Assembly: GCF_051860665.1 (NCBI RefSeq)
Contig: NZ_JBHYDM010000006.1
Span: forward strand, 182,010 to 246,009
Origin: Falsiroseomonas sp051860665
Lineage (GTDB): Bacteria; Pseudomonadota; Alphaproteobacteria; Acetobacterales; Acetobacteraceae
DNA length: 64,000 nt
Reading direction: 5' to 3'
Shown here: positions 48,843 through 59,337 of the stretch, in pieces
Position numbering within the stretch: position 1 is the stretch's first letter
Layout: the number at the start of each line of letters is the position of its first letter
Notes under the pieces: generated by a model
What the model was told of the DNA's origin: nothing
Seen by the model: only the letters and a program-made list of their open reading frames with translations
The model's database searches: none
Made by a program: the position numbers and the translations under genes

Positions 48843-50801
48843 TCAGCCTTCCGGCACTCTACGCCCCCCGGCGCCCGGGTGGAAATGCCCATGGATGCGC
48901 CGTGCCACCGCGGGGCCGATTCCCGGCGCATTCTCGAGGTCCGCCAGCGCCGCATTGCGCACCCCGCGGGCGGACCCGAAGTGATTGAGAAGTTTGCGTT
49001 TCAGCGCAGCGCCAACCCCCGGCACCTCGTCCAGCTCCGACCGCACCAGGGCCTTGGAGCGACCGCTGCGATGGGTGGTGATGGCGAAGCGATGCGCCTC
49101 GTCGCGCAGGCGCTGCAGGTAATATAGGACGGGGTCGCGCGGCGGCAGCTGGATCGGGTCCCGCCCGGCCTGGTGAAACCATTCGCGGCCGGCATCGCGA
49201 TCCGGCCCCTTGGACATGGCGACCAGCGGGATGTCATCCACGCCCAGCTCGGCCAGGATCTCGCGGGCGGCGGAAAGCTGGCCGGCGCCGCCATCGATCA
49301 GCACCAGGTCGGGCCAGGCCTCGCTTTCGCGGCCGGGGTCCTCCTTCAGGGCGCGGCCGAAGCGGCGTTCGAAGACCTCCCGCATCATGGCGAAGTCATC
49401 GCCACCCCGAGGGGCAGGGGTGGGGGCCATGCTGGGCAGGGCGGGTGCCGGGCCCTTGATGCCGTACTTGCGATAGGCGGATTTCAGGAAGCCGGCGGGG
49501 CCTGCGACCACCATCACGCCATAGGCGTTGGTGCCCATGATGTGGCTGTTGTCGTAGATCTCCACCCGCTCCGGCGGCGCGGCCAGGTCGAAGATGCGGG
49601 CGACGCCGGCCAGCAGGTCGGCCTGGGCGGCGCCCTCCGCCATGCGGCGCTCGATCGCCTCCCGCGCATTGGTCGCGGCATGGTCCATGGCCGCGCGCTT
49701 CTCGCCGCGCTGGGGGCGGTGAATCTCCACCTTGCGGCCGGCCTTCAGGCTCAGCGCCTCGGCCAGCAGGGGGGCGTCCTGCGGGTCGTGGCTGACCAGC
49801 ACCAGGGGGGGCGGCGGCAGGTCGTCATAAAGCTGGGCGAGGAAGGCGCCGAGCACCTCCTCCGCCGATTGCTCGGCCTTGGCATGGGACAGGAAGAAGG
49901 GCCGGTTGCCGTTGTTGCGGCCGCCGCGGAAGAAGAAGACCTGCACGCAGGACTGCCCGGCCAGCTGGTGCAGCGCCACCACATCGGCGTCGTTCACCCC
50001 GTCCAGGTTGATGCGGTCGCTGCCCTGCACATGGGTCAGGCCGCGGATGCGGTCGCGCAGGCTGGCTGCCCGCTCGAATTCCAGCCTTTCGGCGGCCTCC
50101 TCCATCTCGGCGGCGAGCTTGCGCTGCAGCGAGGGGATGCCGCCGCCCAGGAAATCCTTCGCCTCCCGCACCAGGGCGGCATAGTCCTCCTTCGAGACGC
50201 GCTCGACGCAGGGCGCCGAGCAGCGCTTGATCTGGTGCAGCAGGCAGGGCCGGGTGCGGCTGTCGAAGACCGTGTCCCGACAGGTGCGCAGCAGAAAGAC
50301 CTTCTGCAGCGCGGTCAGGGTCTGGTTCACCGCCCAGGCGCTGGCGAAGGGGCCCCAGTAGCTGGCGCCCTTGCGCCTTTCGCCGCGATGCTTGGCGATC
50401 TGCGGGAAGGGGTGGTCCTCCGTCATCACCAGCCAGGGATAGGACTTGTCGTCGCGCAGCACGATGTTGAATCGCGGCCGCAGCTTCTTGATGAGATTGG
50501 CTTCGAGCAGCAGCGCCTCGGCCTCGCTGCCGGTGGTCACCACCTCCAGGCTGCGGGTCTCGAAGACCATACGGCGCAGCCGCTCGGGCAGGCGGGAGAG
50601 CTGGGTATAGGCATGCACCCGCCGCTTCAGGCTGCGCGCCTTGCCGACATAGAGGGCATCCCCCTTGGCATCGAGCATGCGGTAGACGCCGGGCGCGAGC
50701 GGCAGCGTCTCCAGCGCGCGTTCGATCACCGCCAGGCCGCTCGGCGCGGCGGCGGGAGGCGGGGGATCGGACGCAGAATCGGGGGGCTCGTATTCGGTCA
50801 T
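48843..50801 (-). CDS. uvrC: Excinuclease ABC subunit C
   Basis: Nucleotide-excision-repair nuclease, 652 aa from this ATG. It contains the GIY-YIG domain for the 3' cut (APGVYRMLDAKGDALYVGKA, about 35-55), a Cys-rich segment (CLLHQIKRCSAPCVERVS), a UVR motif for UvrB contact (LAAEMEEAAERLEFERAASL), the RNase H-like domain for the 5' cut (IYDNSHIMG, LVLIDGGAGQL) and terminal helix-hairpin-helix repeats (VPGVGAALKRKLL, APGIGPAVARRIH). The upstream in-frame GTG at 50867 is less likely. Confidence 0.96.
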   Translation of the reverse strand: MTEYEPPDSASDPPPPAAAPSGLAVIERALETLPLAPGVYRMLDAKGDALYVGKARSLKRRVHAYTQLSRLPERLRRMVFETRSLEVVTTGSEAEALLLEANLIKKLRPRFNIVLRDDKSYPWLVMTEDHPFPQIAKHRGERRKGASYWGPFASAWAVNQTLTALQKVFLLRTCRDTVFDSRTRPCLLHQIKRCSAPCVERVSKEDYAALVREAKDFLGGGIPSLQRKLAAEMEEAAERLEFERAASLRDRIRGLTHVQGSDRINLDGVNDADVVALHQLAGQSCVQVFFFRGGRNNGNRPFFLSHAKAEQSAEEVLGAFLAQLYDDLPPPPLVLVSHDPQDAPLLAEALSLKAGRKVEIHRPQRGEKRAAMDHAATNAREAIERRMAEGAAQADLLAGVARIFDLAAPPERVEIYDNSHIMGTNAYGVMVVAGPAGFLKSAYRKYGIKGPAPALPSMAPTPAPRGGDDFAMMREVFERRFGRALKEDPGRESEAWPDLVLIDGGAGQLSAAREILAELGVDDIPLVAMSKGPDRDAGREWFHQAGRDPIQLPPRDPVLYYLQRLRDEAHRFAITTHRSGRSKALVRSELDEVPGVGAALKRKLLNHFGSARGVRNAALADLENAPGIGPAVARRIHGHFHPGAGGRRVPEG

Positions 50802-51118
50802 GACAGGCTCTTGCCATGCATTGCGCGCAGGGCTGGGAGAAGAAGGGGGGCGGTCCGGCTTTTCCACCGAAGCTGTGGAAAACTCTGTGGAGATCCGGGT
50901 GCGGAAGCGGCTGAAATGGCCGTCATCCGCCAGTCACACATCATTGCCTAAGATTTGGGCGATTTTGTTAACCTTTTGATCCCGCTCGACATTTGCTCCG
51001 GATTGTCCGGCAATCGCGCGTCAAGTGTAACTTCAGGGTTGACAGGCTGATGCTGCTCTCTTTTTCGTGAGTTCAGTGGAAAAGTTCAGCGGTGCCGCCT
51101 TTCCACCCGCGTATCCTT
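50802..51118. other. 317-base intergenic region with clustered DnaA-box-like sequences
   Basis: The longest gap in the window, lying upstream of uvrC and downstream of folB. It is locally AT-rich (around 50938-50985, GCCTAAGATTTGGGCG and TTTTGTTAACCTTTTG). TTTTCCACC at 50860-50868 and TGTGGAAAA at 50874-50882 form an inverted repeat, the latter an exact match to the DnaA-box pattern TTWTNCACA on the minus strand. AGTGGAAAA (51076-51084) and CTTTCCACC (51100-51108) are close matches. A plus-strand TTGACA is at 51040. It holds the uvrC promoter and perhaps DnaA-binding or replication-linked sites; no open frame of note. Confidence 0.4.
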
Positions 51119-51529
51119 TCACATCCCGGCGCGACGACGCTCCACCACGACGCCGGCTGTCACGACATCCGCGAATGCGTCGGGCTTCTCCACCGTGACG
51201 CGCACGCGCTCCACACGGCGATCCGCCAGGGCCGCCATGGCCAACTTCTCGGCCAGCGTCTCCACCAGCAGGAGATGGCCCTCCGCCGCCACGGCGCGGG
51301 CGGTTTCCACTATGCGGGCATAGTCGACCACCCGCCGGAACTCATCCGGCCCGATGGAGTCCGGCGCGGCATCGTCCTGCACCAGCAGCTCCAGGCTCAG
51401 CACCACGCGCTGCGGCGCCGCCTTCTCATGCGGATGGATGCCGAGCCGGGCCATCAGGTCCAGCCCGCGCACGAAGACCACCCGGGTGCCGCGCTCGGCA
51501 TCCGGGGCGTAGAGGGGGGCCTGGATCAT
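51119..51529 (-). CDS. folB: Dihydroneopterin aldolase
   Basis: Folate-pathway aldolase, 136 aa, that splits dihydroneopterin to hydroxymethyl-dihydropterin. The catalytic Glu region is LMARLGIHPHEKAAPQRVV, and Lys is in VTVEKPDAFAD. It overlaps the SDR gene stop by 4 bases. The pairing of folB with a pteridine-reductase-like SDR supports a shared pterin role. Confidence 0.92.
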   Translation of the reverse strand: MIQAPLYAPDAERGTRVVFVRGLDLMARLGIHPHEKAAPQRVVLSLELLVQDDAAPDSIGPDEFRRVVDYARIVETARAVAAEGHLLLVETLAEKLAMAALADRRVERVRVTVEKPDAFADVVTAGVVVERRRAGM

Positions 51530-52317
51530 TCCTGGATCTCCGCGGCGCTGCCCGTGGTCCCACTGGGCGCCCATTGCAGGTGCTGCCCGCCATCGAGTGC
51601 GATCATCTGCCCGGTCATGGCGGGCAAAGCGAGGATGGCGAGCAGGGCACGCGCCACCTCCTCCGGCCCCGTGCCGCGCCGCAGGGGCACGGAGGCGCAT
51701 TGCCGGTCGAACTGCTCCTGGCTCTGGCGCGGGGAGGGCAGGGCCGGGCCGGGGCCGATCGCATTCACCCGGATACGCGGCGCCAGCGCCAGCGCCAGGG
51801 TCTGCGTCAGCGTCCAGAGCGCCGCCTTGGAGACGGTATAGGAGACGAAATGCGGCGTCAGCGACCAGACCCGCTGGTCCAGCAGATTGACGATCACCCC
51901 CTCCGCCTGCGGCGGCAGCGCCCGGGCCATGGCCTGGCACAGCACGAAGGGCGCGCGGAGATTGGCCTCCAGATGGGCGTCCCAGCTTTCCCGGGTCGCA
52001 TCGTCCCATTCGTCGCGTTCGAAGGTGGAGGCATTGTTCACCAGCACGCCGATCGGCCCCAGCGCCGCCTGCGCCTGGCCGATCAGCGGCGCCACCTCCG
52101 CCTCCCGCGCCAGATCGGCGGGCAGCGCCACGGCGCGGCGGCCGAGCGCCTGGATGCGGGCGACCGTCTCGGCCGCCGCCGCCGCGCTGGTGCCGTAGTG
52201 GATGGCGACATCGAAGCCGGCCTCGGCCAGGGCCAGGGCCATCGCCTGGCCGAGCCGCTTGCCGCCGCCGGTGACGAAGGCCGCCCGCGGCAGGGCGGGG
52301 GAGAGGGGGATGCTCAT
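51526..52317 (-). CDS. Pteridine-reductase-like SDR (FolM/PTR1 type)
   Basis: A 263-aa short-chain dehydrogenase. Its cofactor motif TGGGKRLG fits the T-G-x3-R-x-G pattern of FolM and trypanosomatid PTR1 instead of the common TGxxxGIG. NNAS and Tyr-x3-Lys (SYTVSKAAL) are present. Reduction of dihydromonapterin or dihydrofolate is likely given the overlap with folB, but a general SDR cannot be excluded. Confidence 0.82.
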   Translation of the reverse strand: MSIPLSPALPRAAFVTGGGKRLGQAMALALAEAGFDVAIHYGTSAAAAAETVARIQALGRRAVALPADLAREAEVAPLIGQAQAALGPIGVLVNNASTFERDEWDDATRESWDAHLEANLRAPFVLCQAMARALPPQAEGVIVNLLDQRVWSLTPHFVSYTVSKAALWTLTQTLALALAPRIRVNAIGPGPALPSPRQSQEQFDRQCASVPLRRGTGPEEVARALLAILALPAMTGQMIALDGGQHLQWAPSGTTGSAAEIQE

Positions 52318-52440
52318 GCGAGGCGGGAGATAGCTCTTCGCCGTCGCCAAGGCCACTCCGCCCAGGGCCTCGGCTTGACCCGGCCAGTTGGCCCAGGCTT
52401 GGTGGCCCAGCTTGGTGGCGGCACGGGGCGGGAGGTTTGC

Positions 52441-52770
52441 ATGCGGGTGGCGCTGGCCATGGTGGCGATGCTGGCGGCGGGGCCGGCGCTCGGCCAGGGG
52501 CTGACCCTGCCGGGCCGGGGCGCGCAGGGCGTCCCCGGCCTGATCGCCCCGGCCGAGACCCAGCAGCAGAAGCGCGAATTCTGCCAGCGCGTCGCCGCCG
52601 CGGCGGGGCGCTGCGCCATGGCGGGGGGTGCCGCCGCCCCCGCCTTGGCCGCCTGCCTGGTGCAGGGGCTGCCGGCGCAGGATTCGATGCGGGTGGCGCA
52701 GCTGGCGCAATCGGCCCGCGGCAGTGTCGCGGGCCTGCTTTCGGAATGCGGAGTCGGGCTGGGGCGCTGA
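52441..52770 (+). CDS. Small secreted protein, unknown function
   Basis: A 109-aa protein with a clear signal (MRVALAMVAMLAAGPALGQG). The mature part has a Gly/Pro start, a QQQKREFCQRVAAAAGRCAM block, Ala-rich helices and three to four Cys (FCQ, RCA, ACL, ECG) that could form disulphides. No recognised domain. The stop codon lies inside a hairpin shared with the convergent gene. Confidence 0.6.
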   Translation: MRVALAMVAMLAAGPALGQGLTLPGRGAQGVPGLIAPAETQQQKREFCQRVAAAAGRCAMAGGAAAPALAACLVQGLPAQDSMRVAQLAQSARGSVAGLLSECGVGLGR

Positions 52771-52787
52771 GGCCTTGCCTCAGCGCC
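52763..52787. terminator. 11-bp hairpin spanning the stop codons of two convergent genes
   Basis: GGCGCTGAGGC pairs perfectly with GCCTCAGCGCC across a 3-base loop. The plus-strand TGA (52768-52770) and the minus-strand stop (52780-52782) both lie in the stem, so one element serves both transcripts. No T-tract. Confidence 0.55.
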
Positions 52788-53022
52788 GGCCGCCGCCGGT
52801 CAGCGCGCCCACCGCGGCGCCGCCGGCGCCACCGATCAGCGCGCCGGTCACCGCCGAGCCGCCGGTCAACGCACCCACCGCCGCGCCACCCGCCGCGCCG
52901 ATGGCGCCGCCCGAAAGCGCGCGCTGCTCGCGCCGGGACAGGCCCTCGCAGGCCGCGAGCGGGATGAGGAGGGCGCCGACGAGCGCCAGGCGAAGCAGGC
53001 CGCGAGTTGCGGAAAAGGCCAT
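52780..53022 (-). CDS. Small glycine-zipper lipoprotein
   Basis: An 80-aa protein. The lipobox is ALLIPLAACEG (Cys about 23), followed by SRREQRALSGGAIGAAGGA and two copies of GGAAVGALTGG separated by SAVTGALIGGA, a YMGG/glycine-zipper membrane-associating pattern. Such small outer-membrane-associated lipoproteins are common in alphaproteobacteria with unknown role. The repeat is also visible as an imperfect duplication in the DNA. Confidence 0.7.
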   Translation of the reverse strand: MAFSATRGLLRLALVGALLIPLAACEGLSRREQRALSGGAIGAAGGAAVGALTGGSAVTGALIGGAGGAAVGALTGGGRR

Positions 53023-53123
53023 GGGGATTGATCCCTGTCTGGTTGCACAGGGCGCCAATAGGCCAGCGGCTTGCGGCGGCGATAGGGCGGGCCTTGCCTT
53101 ATGCCCGCCCCAACCCTGGCAGG

Positions 53124-55334
<2,211 letters not shown>

Positions 55335-55401
55335 GGCGTGGCGAATGTGGGCGCTCCGCCGCGCCAATGGTAGTGGGCCTGGCGGGCAGGGGGCAGGCGG
55401 G

Positions 55402-55887
55402 ATGGGCATCGAGATCGAGCGCAAGTTCCTGGTGGCCGGCGAGGCCTGGCGGCAGGCCGCGCAGGGCCCGGGCCTGCCGATCCGCCAGGGCTATCTCTCC
55501 ACCGGCCCTGGCCCGGCGGTGGTGCGGGTGCGGATCGCGGGGCCGGATGGCTACCTGACCATCAAGGGGCCGGGCCGGCTGGTGCGGGCGGAATTCGAAT
55601 ACCCGATCCCGCTCGCGGATGCGCAGGCGCTGCTTGGCCTCTGCGCCACGCCGCCGCTGGCCAAGACGCGCCATGCCGTGCCGCATGAAGGGCATATCTG
55701 GACCGTCGATGTCTTCGAGGCGCCGGAGCGCCTGGCCGGCCTGGTGCTGGCGGAGGTCGAGCTGCCCGATGCGGGGGCGACGCCGCCGCTGCCCGCCTGG
55801 CTGGGGGCGGAAGTCACGCAGGACCCGCGCTATGCCAATGCCGCCCTCGCGCTCACCGGCCCCCCGCGCGGCGACCAGGCCGGCTGA
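55402..55887 (+). CDS. CYTH-domain protein (triphosphatase-like)
   Basis: A 161-aa triphosphate-tunnel fold. The ExExK signature is EIERK (residues 4-8), followed by basic tunnel strands (VVRVRIAGPDGYLTIKGPG) and acidic strands (WTVDVFEAPERLAGLVLAEV). Single-domain bacterial members hydrolyse inorganic triphosphate; cyclase activity is less likely. It starts 68 bases from divergent uvrB. Confidence 0.85.
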   Translation: MGIEIERKFLVAGEAWRQAAQGPGLPIRQGYLSTGPGPAVVRVRIAGPDGYLTIKGPGRLVRAEFEYPIPLADAQALLGLCATPPLAKTRHAVPHEGHIWTVDVFEAPERLAGLVLAEVELPDAGATPPLPAWLGAEVTQDPRYANAALALTGPPRGDQAG

Positions 55888-56008
55888 AGCGCCGGATCCT
55901 CGCGCCGCTGTGCGCCGCCGTCTCGGCGGCGAGACGAACGGCCCGGGTCGAGCCGCGTTCTGATCGTATGGGTGCCCCCGCACCCGCACGGAACACGGAG
56001 GAAACCAC

Positions 56009-56845
56009 ATGCGCAATCGGCATAAAGCCCTGGCGGGCGCGGTCGCCGCGACGCTCGGCCTCGCGGGCGCCGCCTTCGCCCAGAGCACCTCGCCCAGCGC
56101 CACCACCCCCAATCTCGGCGCCAGCGGCCAGCCCATGACGCAGCAGCAGGCGCCCCGCAGCGGCGGCCAGGACGCCGGCGCTACCGCGCAATCGGTGAAT
56201 CCCACGCCGATGGCCCCGGGCAGCCGCGCCGGCAATGCGCCCGGCATGGGCGGCACCCCGGGCCAGGGCACCACGGGCCAGGGCAGCGCCAGCCAGGCGG
56301 AGACGGCGCCGCGGGTCACCCCGGCGGATCCCTCGCAGCCGCAGGGCGGGCGTGGCCAGGCGATGCCCCAGGTCGGCACCGCGCCGAGCCCGGCCGGCAG
56401 CCGCGCCGAATCGGCCCCCGGCAGCAGCGTCGGCGCCGGCACCGCCCCGGCCACGGCCGCACCGGGCCAGGCGGCGGCGCCGCTGCCCGGCTCGCGCGAC
56501 CCGTCCGGCACGGAGCGCCCCGGCACCACGGCGCAGCGCGTCCAGCCGGATGGCACCACCACCACCAGCCCGGCGCCTGCCGCCCCCGGCGCCGCCACCG
56601 GCACCACCACCCCGGCCGCCCCGGCCCAGGGTGGCGGCGAGGCGCGGCGGGCGGGCGCGCCGCTCGCTGGCGCCAACTCCTTCACGGAGGGCCAGGCCCG
56701 CGCCCGGATCGGCGATGCCGGCTACGCCGATGTGCAGGAGCTGCGCCTGGATGAGCAGGGCGTCTGGCGCGGCCGCGCCATGCGCAACGGCCAGATGACC
56801 GGCGTCGCGATGGACTACCAGGGCAATATCGTCGCCACCCCGTGA
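56009..56845 (+). CDS. Secreted low-complexity Pro/Ala/Gly/Thr-rich protein with small C-terminal domain
   Basis: A 278-aa protein with a signal (LAGAVAATLGLAGAAFAQ) cleaved near AQS, about 190 disordered residues rich in Gln, Pro, Ala and Gly, then a folded end (about 220-278) SFTEGQARARIGDAGYADVQ and GVWRGRAMRNGQMTGVAMDY ending NIVATP. The end resembles PepSY-like modules ("FTEGQA...I...G") that bind proteins or inhibit proteases. A GGAG site precedes the ATG. Role unknown. Confidence 0.65.
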   Translation: MRNRHKALAGAVAATLGLAGAAFAQSTSPSATTPNLGASGQPMTQQQAPRSGGQDAGATAQSVNPTPMAPGSRAGNAPGMGGTPGQGTTGQGSASQAETAPRVTPADPSQPQGGRGQAMPQVGTAPSPAGSRAESAPGSSVGAGTAPATAAPGQAAAPLPGSRDPSGTERPGTTAQRVQPDGTTTTSPAPAAPGAATGTTTPAAPAQGGGEARRAGAPLAGANSFTEGQARARIGDAGYADVQELRLDEQGVWRGRAMRNGQMTGVAMDYQGNIVATP

Positions 56846-56891
56846 CGCGGCCCGCGCCCTTCCGCGACCCCATGTGAACAAGGAAACGACC

Positions 56892-57584
56892 ATGACCCAA
56901 CGCACCATAGCCCGGCTTTTCGACAGTTCCGCCTCCGCCCATGCGGCGGTCCGCAGCCTTGAGGCGGCCGGCTTCGCCCATGGCGACATCACCTACATGG
57001 GCAGCGCCGCCGAGGCAGGCGCCACCGTCACCGGCGCCGATTCGCTGGCCGGCGGCGCCGGCACGACGCGCACCACCACGACCGAGCCGGCCACCGAGAC
57101 CGGCGCGGCCACCGGCGCCTCCCTCGGCACCGTGGTCGGCGGCGGGGCGGGCCTGCTGGCGGGCATCGGCGCGCTCGCCATCCCCGGCGTCGGGCCGCTG
57201 GTGGCTGCGGGCTGGCTGATCGCCACCCTCACCGGCGCCGGCGTTGGCGCGGCGGCGGGCGGGCTGTTGGGGGCGTTGACCTCCGCCGGCGTGTCGGAGG
57301 AAAGCGCCACCACCTATTCCGAGGGTCTGCGGCGCGGCGGCCATCTGGTCGCGGTGCGCACCGATGACAGCCGGGCGGCCGAGGTGGAGCGGATCCTGCA
57401 GCAGCATGGCCCGATCGACGTCGACGCGCGCCAGCAGGAATGGCGCAGCGGCGGCTGGGATCCGGCCGCGGAGCGCAGCCGGAATCCGGAGGGCTATGGC
57501 ACGGGCCGGTCGATCGGCCGGGCGCATGCCGATGTGCCCCTGGCCAATGACCCGACGCTGCGCCGCCCCGGCGACGTGGCCTGA
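56892..57584 (+). CDS. Glycine-zipper stress-type protein
   Basis: A 230-aa protein. An N-terminal ferredoxin-like domain (RTIARLFDSSASAHAAVRSL, EAAGFAHGDITYMG) precedes a strongly hydrophobic Gly/Ala zipper (VVGGGAGLLAGIGALAIPGV, then GAGVGAAAGGLLGALTSAGV) and a second alpha/beta unit (YSEGLRRGGHLVAVRTDD, EVERILQQHGPIDVD). This general-stress-protein-17M/YflT-like layout is frequent in soil alphaproteobacteria. ATG at 56892 is chosen for its AAGGA site; a GTG lies at 56874. Confidence 0.7.
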   Translation: MTQRTIARLFDSSASAHAAVRSLEAAGFAHGDITYMGSAAEAGATVTGADSLAGGAGTTRTTTTEPATETGAATGASLGTVVGGGAGLLAGIGALAIPGVGPLVAAGWLIATLTGAGVGAAAGGLLGALTSAGVSEESATTYSEGLRRGGHLVAVRTDDSRAAEVERILQQHGPIDVDARQQEWRSGGWDPAAERSRNPEGYGTGRSIGRAHADVPLANDPTLRRPGDVA

Positions 57585-57590
57585 GGCACG

Positions 57591-57622
57591 CGCGGCGCCG
57601 GGCCTCTGAATCCGGCGCCGCG
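57591..57622. terminator. 11-bp hairpin downstream of the glycine-zipper gene
   Basis: CGCGGCGCCGG pairs perfectly with CCGGCGCCGCG around a 10-base loop, 6 bases after the stop. It is the first of two tandem hairpins before opgG. Confidence 0.5.
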
Positions 57623-57628
57623 ACCGTT

Positions 57629-57650
57629 CCTGGCACGCCGCTGTGCCAGG
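57629..57650. repeat. Second hairpin upstream of opgG
   Basis: CCTGGCAC pairs with GTGCCAGG (8 bp) around GCCGCT. It lies 6 bases after the first hairpin and about 160 bases before opgG, so it may be a terminator companion or an operator. Confidence 0.4.
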
Positions 57651-57810
57651 GACATGCCACCGCGGAGGGCGCGGCGGAGAATTTCCGCGCTGCGGCATGG
57701 ACGATGCAACCGCGTGGGCTTCGCCCTCGTTACGTGGAACGCCGGTTCGGCCCAGGCGATGCACGCCGCGGTCGGGGCCGGCGTTTCATCCGCGCCGATT
57801 GGGGTTCCCC

Positions 57811-59337
57811 TTGTACCGTCGAAACGCCCTTGCCGCCGCAGCCGCCGCCGCGCTCTTCCTGAAGGCCAGTGGGGAGGAGGTGGAGGCGCAGCAGGCCGCG
57901 CCCGGCAATGCCCCCGCCACCCCCTTCAGCGACAGCACGGTTCGGGATTTGGCGCGCGAGCTCGCCAAGGGCGCCTATCGTGCGCCCGATGCCACCCTGC
58001 CGCGCGGCTTCACCGATCTCGGCTACGACGAATACCGCACGCTGCGCTTCAACCCGCAGGCCGCGCTCTGGCGCGATGCGGATCGCGGCTTCCAGGTGCA
58101 GCTGTTCCACCGCGGCTTCCTCTATGCGCAGAAGGTCGAGCTGCATGAGGTGGTGGATCGCCGGTCACGCCCGGTGCCCTACGATCCCTCCGCCTTCACC
58201 CTGGGGGATCGCGCCGCCCCGCCGGCCGATTTCGGCTATGCCGGGTTCCGCATCCACCACCAGCTGAACACCCAGGGCGTCTTCGACGAGATCTGCGCCT
58301 TCCTTGGCGCCTCCTATTTCCGGGCGGTCGGGCGCGGGCTGAACTACGGGCTCTCGGCCCGTGGCCTTGCCATCAAGACCGCCGATCCGGCCGGGGAGGA
58401 ATTCCCCGTCTTCCGCGCCTTCTGGCTGGAGCGCCCGCATGCGGGGGCGAATTCGGTGGTGGTGCATGCACTGCTCGACAGCCCGAGCGCCGCCGCCGCC
58501 TTCCGCTTCACCATCCGCCCCGGCGACCACACCGTCTTCGACGTGCAGGCGGTGATCTATCCGCGGGTGGAGGTGACGGCGGTGGGCGTGGCGCCGCTGA
58601 CCAGCATGTATTTCTTCGCCCCCAATGACCGCGCCGGGGCCGATGACTACCGCAATGCCGTGCATGATTCGGACGGGCTGATGATCGCCACCTCCCGCGG
58701 CGAGCAGATCTGGCGCCCGCTGCACAATCCGCGCGACCTGCAGGTCAGCCAGTTCGCCGAGGTCAATCCGCGCGGCTTCGGCCTGATGCAGCGCCGCCGC
58801 GACTACCAGGGCTATAACGACCTGGAGGCGCTGTATGAGCGGCGCCCCTCGCTCTGGGTGGAGCCGATCGCCGATTGGGGCCCCGGCCGCATCCAGCTGG
58901 TGGAGATCCCGACGGACAGCGAGATCCACGACAATGTCGTGGCCTTCTGGCGCCCGGAACAGCCGATGCGCCCGGGGGAGGAATACAACTACGTCTATCG
59001 CCTGCACTGGATGCCGGTCTTCCCGGGCAATACCGAGCTGGCGCAGATCCGCGAGACGCGCATCGGCGCCGCCGGCCGCAGCGGGCGGCTCTTCGTGCTG
59101 GATATCGCCGGCGGCAAGGCGGGGGAGGTGCCGGCCGATGTGACGCCCACGCTCGACCTGTCGAAGAGCGCCGGCGAGATCCGCAACCCGGTGGTGCAGC
59201 GCAATGCCCAGAATGGCGGCTGGCGCGTGCATTTCGAACTGGTGCCGGGCGCGGCGCGGCTGGTGGAGCTGCGCGCCCTGCTGAAGCTGGGCGACCGTCC
59301 GCTGACCGAGACCTGGCTCTACCGATGGACGGCCTGA
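57811..59337 (+). CDS. opgG: Periplasmic glucan biosynthesis protein OpgG/OpgD (MdoG family)
   Basis: A 508-aa periplasmic protein needed for osmoregulated periplasmic glucan backbone synthesis. It starts with TTG; the signal YRRNALAAAAAAALFLKA has twin Arg, suggesting Tat export. Family blocks are GFTDLGYDEYRTLRFNP, AEVNPRGFGLMQRRRDYQGY, RPSLWVEPIADWG and WRPEQPMRPGEEYNYVYRL. The stop overlaps opgH by 13 bases. Confidence 0.93.
   Translation: MYRRNALAAAAAAALFLKASGEEVEAQQAAPGNAPATPFSDSTVRDLARELAKGAYRAPDATLPRGFTDLGYDEYRTLRFNPQAALWRDADRGFQVQLFHRGFLYAQKVELHEVVDRRSRPVPYDPSAFTLGDRAAPPADFGYAGFRIHHQLNTQGVFDEICAFLGASYFRAVGRGLNYGLSARGLAIKTADPAGEEFPVFRAFWLERPHAGANSVVVHALLDSPSAAAAFRFTIRPGDHTVFDVQAVIYPRVEVTAVGVAPLTSMYFFAPNDRAGADDYRNAVHDSDGLMIATSRGEQIWRPLHNPRDLQVSQFAEVNPRGFGLMQRRRDYQGYNDLEALYERRPSLWVEPIADWGPGRIQLVEIPTDSEIHDNVVAFWRPEQPMRPGEEYNYVYRLHWMPVFPGNTELAQIRETRIGAAGRSGRLFVLDIAGGKAGEVPADVTPTLDLSKSAGEIRNPVVQRNAQNGGWRVHFELVPGAARLVELRALLKLGDRPLTETWLYRWTA

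Noticed and set aside
51070..51091. LexA (SOS) box upstream of uvrC
   Set aside because: GTTC repeats are 9 bases apart rather than the 7 of the alphaproteobacterial consensus.
50802..51118. Small RNA gene from the plus-strand TTGACA at 51040
   Set aside because: No convincing -10 element or terminator downstream, and the transcript would run antisense into folB.
56092..56650. Tandem repeats or CRISPR-like array in the low-complexity protein gene
   Set aside because: The stretch is compositionally biased but has no regular repeat unit or spacers.
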